A stretch of 64,000 nucleotides of DNA from JABDFW01 sp035550215 (lineage in GTDB: Bacteria; Bacteroidota; Bacteroidia; Chitinophagales; Chitinophagaceae): positions 372,001-436,000 of the forward strand of contig DASZPM010000004.1 in the NCBI GenBank assembly GCA_035550215.1, given 5' to 3'. This document shows positions 45,245-53,748 of this stretch, piece by piece (the first letter of the stretch is position 1; each line of letters starts with the position of its first letter). The notes under the pieces were generated by a model that saw nothing but the letters and a program-made list of their open reading frames with translations, did no database searches and was not told the DNA's origin. The translations under genes were made by a program, and so were the position numbers.

Positions 45245-47068
45245 TTACAGGCCGTATTCAGCAATACTTTTTAAGTCATCAATATGCTGTAGTGTTGAAG
45301 GGTATATCCATGTCTGTAAAAATCCCATACCTGCCGGACCGCCGTATGATTTTAGCCAGCTTGTTGCTTTGCCCGTTTCATCACGCATAAGCACAACGTC
45401 AACCACATTATCAGGCTGCCCTAATCTTGAAACGTAGCTTGTTTTTAGCCCCCACAACCGCCCCTCTTTGGTTGGTGATGATGGGTAAAAGCCGTTAAAA
45501 GCCCGGGTATCATTATAATTGTATTTAAAACCAAGCACTTTTTCTGTAAGCGAAAAATCAAGGCCTGTTACCTGCTTTGTTGCCGTATCAACCTGGTAAA
45601 CTGCCGGGTTCATGCCGCAAATAACTGTTTTGCCCCCAGCCTTTAAATAGTCAAGGATTAATGACGGATGGGCACTGTCGCCGCTTATTAAGCCGGGAAA
45701 ATAATTGGTAGCGAAAACTATCACGCTTTTTTTATGGTCATTTATCCTCTCCTGCATAAATGTGGCCAATGCTTTGTCATCCAGTACCTGGTACCCCCAT
45801 GACCTGAAATAATCCCGCACATATTTATCAACCCCATACTGGAAATATTGAAAAGGAGGGTCTTTCATCCAGAACACTGCTTTAAATACTTCGTTGTTAT
45901 TCTTTGCGGCAGGTACAAAACAATACAGGTCGCCATCGTCATTTGCCGCATACAATTTGTTACCGGCAATAACCGGCGAACTAAAAAATCTTTCGCCGAT
46001 ACTGTATCGCCAAACTTCTTTGCCGCTGCCAAGGTTTATACCATATAGTACCCCGTCATTGCTGGGGCAAATAGCGAAGTTGCCGGCAATAATGGGGGAT
46101 GCCCACACCGGCGCCTGTGTTTGAAAACGCCATATTTCTTTGCCGGTATAAAGATTAATCGCATTAATAAATGCTGCGTCCGAAGTGCCTGTAACAACAA
46201 TGCTGTCTTTTATAGCTACTGATGAGAGTATCCATGAAACATGGTAATCAAATTGCCATATCTTTTCGCCGGATGCTGCATTAATGCCATATAGGTAACC
46301 AGCCCGGTCTCCAACTACAACTATATTATTTGCTATTGCCGGTGCCGCAATTACGGCCTTGCGGTCAAAACCATAGTTTTCATTTTGCATGGTGTCGCCG
46401 TTCAATTTTAGCAGCCAGTTAAGCTTGCCGTCAGTGGCATTTATGTTGTAAAGGCGGCCATCACAATCACCAAAGGTCAACTTATTGTTTTGTAATGCAG
46501 GCGTTGAGCGTATGATTGCCTTTGCATTATATTTCCATTTAATATTTCCCGTTGGTATATCTATCGCATACAAATTACCGTCACCGCTGCCGCTATAAAC
46601 AGTGCTGTTATCAACCAGGGGAGAGGATAAATAGTAGTCGAAACTCCATTCATAGTCCGGTGTCTTGCCAAGGCTTTTCTTCCAGTGCTGTTTGCCGTCT
46701 GTTGCGCCTAAGGCATACAGGTTATTATCGCGGTCATTAAAAAAAACTATTCCATCGGCAACAGCAGGGGATGAATGAATGCCGGCTTCCGTTTCAAATT
46801 TCCATAGTTGCCTGCCTGAAGTATCAAGACAATACAGGTAATGGTCGGCACTGCCGAAATAAATTTTATTGTTTACGACGAGGGGCGTAGAACGAATTGC
46901 GCCACCAGTAGAAAATTGCCAGTGGAGTGTTACATTATCAAAATTGGTGTTACCAGTATAAACGCCATTGTGTTGCGGGCCATTTCTGAATTGACCATCC
47001 TGTGAAAATGCAGCAGTTGAAAAAAATGTCATAAGGGCCATAGATGCCACAAGGGTAAAAAGTTTCAT
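45245..47068 (-). CDS. Exported PQQ-type beta-propeller protein with C-terminal amidotransferase-like domain
   Basis: This 607-residue protein has a signal peptide (about 1-22, TAAFSQ). Residues 30-385 contain about eight blades with the repeat pattern YCLDTSGRQLWKFE, YALGATDGKQHWKK, YAIDIPTGNIKWKY, YGINAASGEKIWQF and YGINLGSGKEVWRY, as in BamB and PQQ propellers. No PQQ-binding dehydrogenase residues were identified. Residues about 390-607 form a second alpha/beta domain (VIVFATNYFPGLISGD, then LDYLKAGGKTVICG) resembling ThuA or class I amidotransferase-like folds without a visible catalytic Cys. It is not likely to be BamB itself. It stands alone. Confidence 0.78.
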   Translation of the reverse strand: MKLFTLVASMALMTFFSTAAFSQDGQFRNGPQHNGVYTGNTNFDNVTLHWQFSTGGAIRSTPLVVNNKIYFGSADHYLYCLDTSGRQLWKFETEAGIHSSPAVADGIVFFNDRDNNLYALGATDGKQHWKKSLGKTPDYEWSFDYYLSSPLVDNSTVYSGSGDGNLYAIDIPTGNIKWKYNAKAIIRSTPALQNNKLTFGDCDGRLYNINATDGKLNWLLKLNGDTMQNENYGFDRKAVIAAPAIANNIVVVGDRAGYLYGINAASGEKIWQFDYHVSWILSSVAIKDSIVVTGTSDAAFINAINLYTGKEIWRFQTQAPVWASPIIAGNFAICPSNDGVLYGINLGSGKEVWRYSIGERFFSSPVIAGNKLYAANDDGDLYCFVPAAKNNNEVFKAVFWMKDPPFQYFQYGVDKYVRDYFRSWGYQVLDDKALATFMQERINDHKKSVIVFATNYFPGLISGDSAHPSLILDYLKAGGKTVICGMNPAVYQVDTATKQVTGLDFSLTEKVLGFKYNYNDTRAFNGFYPSSPTKEGRLWGLKTSYVSRLGQPDNVVDVVLMRDETGKATSWLKSYGGPAGMGFLQTWIYPSTLQHIDDLKSIAEYGL

Positions 47069-47203
47069 TGTGCATGCTTTAGGTTAAAAAAGTCGTGTGT
47101 AGCAGGAAAGTAAATATTATCGCGTATCAATAATATTCAAATTACTGAAGCGGGATAATTAATGGATGAAACAGAAATTATGATGATAAGATATTGCTGA
47201 AGT

Positions 47204-47992
47204 TTATAATGCAGGTATCCTGCCCCCGTCAACAGGCAGGTTAACACCATTAATATAAGATGCTGCAGGAGTACATAAAAATGCAACTGCGGCGGCAAAC
47301 TCTTCGGGCTCACCCAGCCTACCTGCAGGAATTAAAGAAACGCTTTGACTTGTAATTTCGTCAACACTCTTACCTGAGTTTTCAGCCTGCCGGCCAAAAA
47401 GATAGCCCAGGCGGTCTGTTTTTGTAAAGCCGGGCAACACGTTATTCACCGTTATGCCGTGGTGGCTTATTTCGTTGGCTAAAGTCTTAGCCCAATTGGC
47501 AACTGCGGCACGCACCGTATTGGAAATACCCAGGCCATTAATAGGTTGTTTTACCGAGGTTGATACCACATTTATTATTCTGCCATAACCTGCTTGTTTC
47601 ATTCCTTTAAAAACAAGCTGGGTTAAAACATGTGATGTAATAAGATGTGAACGAAAAACCGCTTCAAGGTCTTCGGGTTTTGTCGTAATCATCGGCCCTG
47701 ATGGGGGGCCGCCTGTGTTATTTACTAAAATATGAATAATGTTTTTATCGCCTAACCATGCGGAAACCTTTTCTGCCACACTGCTGGGCATTGAGGTGTC
47801 TGCTGCAATATAAAAGTGCACCTGGCTGCCCGCTGCCGGCAATGTTGCAATTGCGGCTTTTAATTTTTCTTCGCTTCTTGAAAGGAGAATTACATTTGCG
47901 CCAAGCAGGGCCAATTCCTTTGCTGCCGCCAGGCCCAACCCCTGTGATGCGCCGCAAACCAGCGCTGTTTTGTTGGTGAGATCAAGGTTCAT
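47204..47992 (-). CDS. SDR-family oxidoreductase with altered catalytic residues
   Basis: This 262-residue protein has an SDR Rossmann fold: CGASQGLG in place of TGxxxGxG near 14-21, then VNNTGGPPSGP and IINVVSTSVKQP, with the C-terminal end YINGVNLPVDGG. The usual YxxxK is replaced: the aligned segment is GISNTVRAAV, with Ser157 and Arg161 at the positions of Tyr and Lys. This fits a known FabG-like subgroup that shares the NTVRAAV-type motif. Its chemistry is uncertain. It overlaps the upstream cupin gene by four bases (ATGA), so both are translationally coupled, behind the sugar transporter gene. Confidence 0.83.
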   Translation of the reverse strand: MNLDLTNKTALVCGASQGLGLAAAKELALLGANVILLSRSEEKLKAAIATLPAAGSQVHFYIAADTSMPSSVAEKVSAWLGDKNIIHILVNNTGGPPSGPMITTKPEDLEAVFRSHLITSHVLTQLVFKGMKQAGYGRIINVVSTSVKQPINGLGISNTVRAAVANWAKTLANEISHHGITVNNVLPGFTKTDRLGYLFGRQAENSGKSVDEITSQSVSLIPAGRLGEPEEFAAAVAFLCTPAASYINGVNLPVDGGRIPAL

Positions 47993-48318
47993 GATAAGCT
48001 TTTATAATCTTCCCGTACAGGATAAAAAACATCCAGTAACCGGCAAGCTGTTACTGCCCTGCCGGAATGTTTTACATTGGGTGGTATTACAAATACTTTA
48101 CCGCGCTCAAGTTCGTGCGGCACGCCGTCAACAACAAGTTCAAATATACCTTCTATTACACTTACGAATTGCTCATTTATGTGGCTGTGCTCGGGTACTG
48201 TGGCGCCTTCTTTTACAAACCAATAAGCAAAGGTCATATTGTCCGTATGTATAAACCGTGCAGTGTACCCCGGAAAGACCTCTATTCCTTTTGTTTCTTT
48301 TAAATCTATTAATGGCAT
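47989..48318 (-). CDS. Small cupin-domain protein
   Basis: This 109-residue protein starts at the ATG at 48318 (a TTG start seven codons upstream is less likely). The first cupin motif is GATVPEHSHINEQFVSVIEG, with two metal-binding His and a Glu, and the second is PHELERGKVFVIPPNVKHSG with a third His. It is a single-domain cupin of the type that binds a metal and a small sugar-like or acid ligand. Its place between a sugar porter and an SDR gene, with 38 bases to the former and a four-base overlap with the latter, suggests a role in sugar or sugar-acid metabolism. Confidence 0.85.
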   Translation of the reverse strand: MPLIDLKETKGIEVFPGYTARFIHTDNMTFAYWFVKEGATVPEHSHINEQFVSVIEGIFELVVDGVPHELERGKVFVIPPNVKHSGRAVTACRLLDVFYPVREDYKSLS

Positions 48319-48356
48319 ATATCGCTGGTTAAACAGCAAAGTAACAACATGTGTGC

Positions 48357-49676
48357 TTACTCTATCCCCAAATCTTTTTGAATATCTTCCAGGGAGCGCC
48401 CCTTAGTTTCAGGTAAAACTTTCCATGCGAATAAAAGACATAATAACATCATAACTGTATAAAAAACGAATGAATAATATCCCCCCGAAGATGATGCTGA
48501 AACGATAACAGGGAATGTCCATGTAATTATTACATCCATAATCCAGTGTGTTGAACTGCCAAGGGCCTGTCCTTGTGAACGGACGCTGTTTGGGAATATT
48601 TCAGATATAAACACCCAAATAACTGCGCCCTGCGAGAAGGCAAAAAAAGCAATAAAGCCCACAAGCAGCCATTTTACAAACTCACCGCCTGTGCCGCTGC
48701 CAAACACGTAAGCAGTAAGCCCAAGAAATACTACCATACCCGCCGAACCTATTATGAGAAGCGTTTTGCGGCCGAATTTATCAATTACACTCATTGCTAT
48801 TAAGGTGAATATAACGTTTGCCGCACCAACATATATGGCTTGTTGAAAAGCTACCGCGCCAGCCGGCACACCGGCCATTTCAAAAATACGCGGGGCAAAA
48901 TACAATATTGCATTAATACCTGAAAGTTGGTTGAACATAGCAAGCAATACCGCGAATATTACAGGCTTCCTGAATTTTTTACTGAATACCGACTCACTTT
49001 TGCCTGTATGGAGTGATTGCAATATGTCATTCATTTCCTTTGTAATATCTTTTTCCCCGGTCCTTTCAAAAATCTTCTTTGCCTCTTCGTGCCTGCCCTG
49101 TATAATAAGCCAGCGTGGACTTTCTGGTATCTGGTTTAATAATAGTATATATACTAATGCAGGAAAAGCCTGTACACCAAGCATCCAGCGCCAGGCGTTA
49201 TCACCCAAACCTACAAGTAAATAATTTGAAAGGAAAGCGATTAATATACCCAGCACAATGTTTAACTGAAATGTGGCCACCAGCCGGCCCCGTTTGTCTG
49301 CCGGTGAAATTTCAGCAATATAAGTTGGGCCGACTACTGAAGAAGCGCCAACTGCAACACCGCCTGCCATCCTGCCGAGTACGAAGAGTATCCACACATG
49401 CGTAAGTGCACAGCCAACAGCAGCAAGCAGGAACAAAATGCCGATAACTACCAATACTTTTTTGCGTCCGTATTTCTGGGCGGGAATACCGGCTATCATA
49501 GCGCCCGCAACGGTGCCAATTAACCCTGATGCAATGGTAAAGCCATGTACAAAACCATCTAAGTTCCATAGTTGTTGTATTGCCTGTTCGGCACCGGATA
49601 TAACTGCGGTGTCAAAACCAAACAGGAAGCCACCTAACGAAGCAATAAGGGCAATACGTAACGGGTAAGTATTCAT
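48357..49676 (-). CDS. MFS sugar porter
   Basis: This 439-residue, 12-segment transporter belongs to the sugar porter (SP) family. Signatures are GGFLFGFDTAVISGAEQAIQ at the start, YGRKKVL, then RMAGGVAVGASSVVGPTYIA, IPESPRWLII and PETKGRSLEDI at the end. The family moves hexoses, often with protons. It is divergent from the ROK kinase and GH32 genes, and leads the minus-strand unit with the cupin and SDR genes. A fructose or glucose substrate is inferred from this context. Confidence 0.92.
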   Translation of the reverse strand: MNTYPLRIALIASLGGFLFGFDTAVISGAEQAIQQLWNLDGFVHGFTIASGLIGTVAGAMIAGIPAQKYGRKKVLVVIGILFLLAAVGCALTHVWILFVLGRMAGGVAVGASSVVGPTYIAEISPADKRGRLVATFQLNIVLGILIAFLSNYLLVGLGDNAWRWMLGVQAFPALVYILLLNQIPESPRWLIIQGRHEEAKKIFERTGEKDITKEMNDILQSLHTGKSESVFSKKFRKPVIFAVLLAMFNQLSGINAILYFAPRIFEMAGVPAGAVAFQQAIYVGAANVIFTLIAMSVIDKFGRKTLLIIGSAGMVVFLGLTAYVFGSGTGGEFVKWLLVGFIAFFAFSQGAVIWVFISEIFPNSVRSQGQALGSSTHWIMDVIITWTFPVIVSASSSGGYYSFVFYTVMMLLCLLFAWKVLPETKGRSLEDIQKDLGIE

Positions 49677-49776
49677 ATAACAAGCGTTTTGGTTTATATA
49701 ATTACCCTACAAATTACGGTATATGCAGTAAGTTAAGTGCTAAAAGCAAATAAAATGAAAAACAATTTGTTACAAC

Positions 49777-49808
49777 GGTTAAAGTATATGCCCGAAAGAG
49801 TAAATTTG
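49777..49808 (+). promoter_or_regulatory. Promoter for the ROK kinase - GH32 unit
   Basis: TAAATTTG at 49801-49808 fits TAnnTTTG exactly; the element about 20 bases upstream (GGTT at 49777-49780) is weak. It lies in the 192-base divergent gap between the sugar porter and kinase genes, which is where a shared regulator would bind. No operator repeat was recognised. Confidence 0.4.
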
Positions 49809-49874
49809 AGCAGGATACAAACCGCTTTATTATAGAACAAAACCACTAATTAATACATTACAAACTATTTGCTT

Positions 49875-50783
49875 ATGTTATGGGGAATTGACCTTGGCGG
49901 AACCAAGATTGAGGGAATAATACTGCCCTCGCTGCAGGAAGTAAAACCTTTATTACGCATGCGTATTGACACCGAAGCGTATAACGGCTATGAACACCTG
50001 GTAAACCAGGTTGCAAAACTGGTTGAACAGATGATTGAGATGAGCGGGATTACACCCTCAGCCATTGGTATTGGTACACCCGGCGTGGTAGACCCTGTAA
50101 CCATGGGCATGAAGAATTGCAATAGTGTGGTATTAAACGGGATGCCGTTACGTAAAGACCTGGAAGATATACTTGGCCTTGATGTGGTAATTGCCAATGA
50201 TGCGAACTGCTTCGCACTGGCTGAAACGCATTGGGGCATTGTAAAAGAAACACATCCTGAAGCCCGCGTTGTATTTGGTATAATAATGGGGACTGGAGTT
50301 GGTGGAGGCGTTGTAATTGACGGGAAGATATGGAATGGCCGCCACGGTATTGCCGGGGAGTGGGGGCATAATTTTTTGGATGATAGCGGTGGCCCCTGTT
50401 ACTGCGGTAAAATAGGGTGTGTGGAGACAGTTTTATCGGGGCCGGGGCTGCAAAGGTTCTATGCATCACTAACGGGCAATAACATCACCCTTAAAGAGAT
50501 TGTTCAAAAACAAAAGGAGGGGAATGATGACGCCGCAAATAAAACGCTGGAGCGCCTTGCCCATAATTTCGGTAAGGCGGTATCGGTTGTTACGGATATT
50601 CTTGACCCCGATGTAATTGTTGTGGGCGGAGGCGTTGGCAATATTGATATTATTTATGATAAGGGATATGAATGGTTAAAATATTTTATTTTTAACAACG
50701 GTGTTGATGTACCTGTGTTAAAGCCGTCACTTGGCGACAGCGCCGGTGTATTTGGCGCAGCGGCTTTGGTTGCAGGCTTTTAA
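49875..50783 (+). CDS. ROK-family sugar kinase (fructokinase/glucokinase-like)
   Basis: This 302-residue kinase starts at the ATG at 49875. The phosphate-binding motif is IDLGGTKIEGI, the sugar-binding and catalytic region is GTPGVVDP and VIANDANCFALAE, and the ROK zinc motif is GEWGHNFL, then CYCGKIGCVET. A C-terminal ATPase motif (DVIVVGGGVGN) is present. There is no N-terminal helix-turn-helix, so it is an enzyme rather than a repressor. It precedes the GH32 gene by 13 bases, so phosphorylation of fructose or glucose released by that enzyme is likely. Confidence 0.92.
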   Translation: MLWGIDLGGTKIEGIILPSLQEVKPLLRMRIDTEAYNGYEHLVNQVAKLVEQMIEMSGITPSAIGIGTPGVVDPVTMGMKNCNSVVLNGMPLRKDLEDILGLDVVIANDANCFALAETHWGIVKETHPEARVVFGIIMGTGVGGGVVIDGKIWNGRHGIAGEWGHNFLDDSGGPCYCGKIGCVETVLSGPGLQRFYASLTGNNITLKEIVQKQKEGNDDAANKTLERLAHNFGKAVSVVTDILDPDVIVVGGGVGNIDIIYDKGYEWLKYFIFNNGVDVPVLKPSLGDSAGVFGAAALVAGF

Positions 50784-50796
50784 ATAACTTTGAAAG

Positions 50797-52290
50797 ATGG
50801 TTAAGAAAAAACTTTTTATTTTATGCTTGTTTGCAGGCGCATACACCACTATGTACGCCCAAACGGCAACCTATAAGGAAAGGTACAGGCCGCAATACCA
50901 TTTTTCCCCTGCTATAAACTGGACGAATGACCCCAATGGCCTGGTATATAACAATGGCGAATACCATATTTTTTATCAAAATAATCCCTTTGAAAATAAA
51001 TGGGGGCATATGACATGGGGGCACGCTGTGAGTAAGGATCTTGTGCACTGGCAGCACCTTCCCGCAGCTATAAAAGAGGAAAACGGGATAATGATTTTTA
51101 GCGGCAGTTGTGTTGTTGATAAAAATAACACAAGTGGGTTAGGTAAAAAAGGCGTCGCGCCAATGATAGCAATCTATACAGGCCATACAGATACTGTGCA
51201 GGCGCAAATGCTGGCGTATAGTAATGACAATGGACGTACCTGGACGAAATATGCCCATAATCCCATACTTAACCTGCATAAAAAAGATTTTAGAGACCCG
51301 AAGGTATTTTGGTATGCGCCAAAACAGTATTGGGTAATGGCAGTTGTGCTGCCGCAAGATCATAAAGTGCAGTTTTACAAATCAAAAAATCTTTTGCAGT
51401 GGGATTTGTTAAGCGAGTTTGGGCCGGCGGGCGACATAAATGGTATTTGGGAATGCCCGGATATGTTCCAGGTGCCTGTAGCCAGCGATGCGGCTACAAA
51501 AAAATGGGTGCTTACAAACAGCATCAGCACTACGATGCAGTACTTCGTCGGCGAATTTGATGGCGTTAGTTTTCACAATGAAAACCCTGCGGGAGTTGTT
51601 CTCCGTCCCGATGAAGGCCCGGATTTTTATGCGGGTATTACTTATAACAATTTGCCGGCTGGCCAAAAACCTGTTATGATTGGATGGGTAAACAATTGGC
51701 AATATGCGAATGATATTCCTACAACGCCATGGAAGGGGGCTATGTCATTACCCCGGGAGTTTACATTAAGAAAAGACAGCCTCTCGTGGACATTGTTGCA
51801 AAAACCCGTTGATAATATTGAAAAACTAAAAGGTGAATTGCTGGCCGATGAAAGTGTACTGGTAAGTGATAAAAAAGAATACGATACAGTTGGTACGCAG
51901 CTTGAAATTGAAGCGGATATGCAGCCATCAGCAGGCACAAGTGGTGTCCGTCTCGCGGTTGGAAATGGTTATTACGCAGAGGTTGGGTATGATTCAGCTG
52001 CCCAAAAGCTTTATGTTGACAGGAGCCATTGCTCCAATATGTCTTTCAGCAAAAACTTCCAAAACCTGGCTTACTTCGCTACTCCTCTAATCATAAAAGA
52101 TAATCAGCTTACCCTGCATATTTATTTTGATAATAGCATAATTGAGGTTTTTGCCAACAATGGTGAAGCAGTTATGACTATGCAGGTTTTCCCGGCGAAT
52201 GGGGAAAACAGTGTGGCGCTCTTTAGCACCGGGGGAACTGCCACCTTCGGTAATATAAAAATATGGCGAATGAGAAGCGCCTGGGATTAA
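50797..52290 (+). CDS. Exported glycoside hydrolase family 32 (fructan/sucrose hydrolase)
   Basis: This 497-residue protein has a signal peptide (about 1-21, TTMYAQ). The three GH32 motifs are complete: WTNDPNG with nucleophile Asp45, FRDPKVFW with stabiliser Asp167, and WECPDMF with acid/base Glu219. The five-bladed propeller (about 25-340) is followed by a beta-sandwich (about 350-497: NSIIEVFANNGEAVMTM). It hydrolyses beta-fructosides such as levan, inulin or sucrose, and its location is periplasmic or extracellular. There is no T9SS tail. It follows the kinase gene by 13 bases and the divergent transporter, which together would import and phosphorylate the released sugar. Confidence 0.95.
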   Translation: MVKKKLFILCLFAGAYTTMYAQTATYKERYRPQYHFSPAINWTNDPNGLVYNNGEYHIFYQNNPFENKWGHMTWGHAVSKDLVHWQHLPAAIKEENGIMIFSGSCVVDKNNTSGLGKKGVAPMIAIYTGHTDTVQAQMLAYSNDNGRTWTKYAHNPILNLHKKDFRDPKVFWYAPKQYWVMAVVLPQDHKVQFYKSKNLLQWDLLSEFGPAGDINGIWECPDMFQVPVASDAATKKWVLTNSISTTMQYFVGEFDGVSFHNENPAGVVLRPDEGPDFYAGITYNNLPAGQKPVMIGWVNNWQYANDIPTTPWKGAMSLPREFTLRKDSLSWTLLQKPVDNIEKLKGELLADESVLVSDKKEYDTVGTQLEIEADMQPSAGTSGVRLAVGNGYYAEVGYDSAAQKLYVDRSHCSNMSFSKNFQNLAYFATPLIIKDNQLTLHIYFDNSIIEVFANNGEAVMTMQVFPANGENSVALFSTGGTATFGNIKIWRMRSAWD

Positions 52291-52370
52291 AATGAAATTT
52301 TTTGGTGATAAAATAATGCCAGCCAGTGCAATGATTCTGACATTTCGCACGTCTTGTAATAAAGGTGATT

Positions 52371-52784
52371 ATGCGAATGATTTTATTTGTACCGGTTATA
52401 TGCCTGCTTTTTTTTGCCTGCACAAAAGATAGCAGTTCACCCGTTGGTTCAACCTTAACAGGCAAATGGGTGCTTGAACCAGGAAATAATCCTATAAATG
52501 ATACTTTGATATTTTATACAAAGGCAGATTCTGCTTTTTTCTTTGACAAGTCTGTATATTTCCAGGTGAATATGGCTGTATGGACGACTGATGATGGTTT
52601 CAGGTATAACTACAGCCTGGATTCGTCTTCAACTGACAGCCTGAGGGTACACAGGCTATCAGCAGCACCGGGCACGTGGCTTAATGTATATTTTAACCTG
52701 GTGAAGCCGAGTGAATTACAAGCAGGCGATTTTAGGGGGCAGGATGCAGCGGGAACGATTTACACTTATAGAAAGGTAGAATAA
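52371..52784 (+). CDS. Small lipoprotein of unknown function
   Basis: This 137-residue protein starts at the ATG at 52371 (an in-frame GTG lies two codons before). It has a short lipoprotein signal with lipobox LLFFAC, the Cys near residue 17, followed by TKDSSSP. The mature part has the pattern LTGKWVLEPGNNPINDTLIF, then YSLDSSSTDSLRVHRL, similar to small lipocalin-like Bacteroidota lipoproteins. It is 80 bases downstream of the GH32 gene and may or may not be part of that unit. Confidence 0.7.
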   Translation: MRMILFVPVICLLFFACTKDSSSPVGSTLTGKWVLEPGNNPINDTLIFYTKADSAFFFDKSVYFQVNMAVWTTDDGFRYNYSLDSSSTDSLRVHRLSAAPGTWLNVYFNLVKPSELQAGDFRGQDAAGTIYTYRKVE

Positions 52785-52826
52785 GCTTCACAAAAACTGG
52801 TTGTAAATTCTTTCTAACAGTGTAAA

Positions 52827-53672
52827 TCAGCTCACGATTGATTTACAAATATAATCGGGTATTATACCTGAAGCATTTATTTGGATTTCTGCATTCTCAG
52901 CGCGCGTATTGCCTGACAGAACAAGCGTTGTTTTAACACCAAATTTGTTACCACCCAATATATCTGTATTAAGGTTATCGCCCACCATCAATATTTCATC
53001 TTTACTATAAAACCCTTTTTGGTTTAGCTGGTCAAAGGCATACATAAACATTTGTGAATCCGGCTTGCCAAAATGAATAAATTTTTTGTTCAGCATATTT
53101 TCCACAAGTTTGGCGATTCCCCCGGTGGCAACTGAAACATCATTTTTGGAAACGGGATACATTTTGTCGCTGTTGGCAACAATTACAGGAATATTTTTAC
53201 GCCGCAAAAGGTTAACTGTTTTATTAATATCCGTATTCCAGTCAAAGCCTTCATCGTCCAAAAAAACAAAAGCGCTGATTTCCTCAATATTATCCAATTG
53301 AATATCGCTCACGGCAATATGCTCTAATCCTGACTGTAAAATATACTCTGCTGAATTTTCCGTCCCGAGGTAGGCTATCTTTCCGTCGGTGATTTTGTTT
53401 TGCAAAAACTGCCTCGCCATCATGCCCGAGGTTATGATTTCATGTGTTTCAATGGTTCTTATACCAAGCTTGTAAAAGCTTTCTGCCTGCTGGTGCTGGC
53501 TGCGGGATGCATCGTTTGTAAGTATGCGCAGTGCAATGTTCCTGTGTCTTATAAAATCAATAGTATCCTGTACGCCTTCTATCAGGCCCTTATAGTTTTT
53601 AATTACCCCATAAGAGTCTAAAAAGATGGCTTTAAAATGCTCTGCTATGGCTAAAAATGATGTTTCTTTCAT
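52827..53672 (-). CDS. HAD-IIA family phosphatase
   Basis: This 281-residue protein has HAD motif I FLDSYGVI (nucleophile Asp, with Tyr in place of the usual acid two residues later, as in TIGR01459-like members), motif II RILTNDAS, and motif IV MVGDNLNTDILGG with a preceding KPDSQMF. The type IIA cap lies between. It removes phosphate from small molecules; the closest known roles are on sugar or nucleotide phosphates. It is the last gene of the operon with the APH-like kinase and the GS-like ligase, 76 bases after the kinase gene. Confidence 0.87.
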   Translation of the reverse strand: MKETSFLAIAEHFKAIFLDSYGVIKNYKGLIEGVQDTIDFIRHRNIALRILTNDASRSQHQQAESFYKLGIRTIETHEIITSGMMARQFLQNKITDGKIAYLGTENSAEYILQSGLEHIAVSDIQLDNIEEISAFVFLDDEGFDWNTDINKTVNLLRRKNIPVIVANSDKMYPVSKNDVSVATGGIAKLVENMLNKKFIHFGKPDSQMFMYAFDQLNQKGFYSKDEILMVGDNLNTDILGGNKFGVKTTLVLSGNTRAENAEIQINASGIIPDYICKSIVS

Positions 53673-53748
53673 TATGTTTTGGTAAAACCAATAGCCGCGG
53701 GATTTGTTGTTGGCTTTTAAACAAATCCTTCACGCCAGGGGCTTTATT

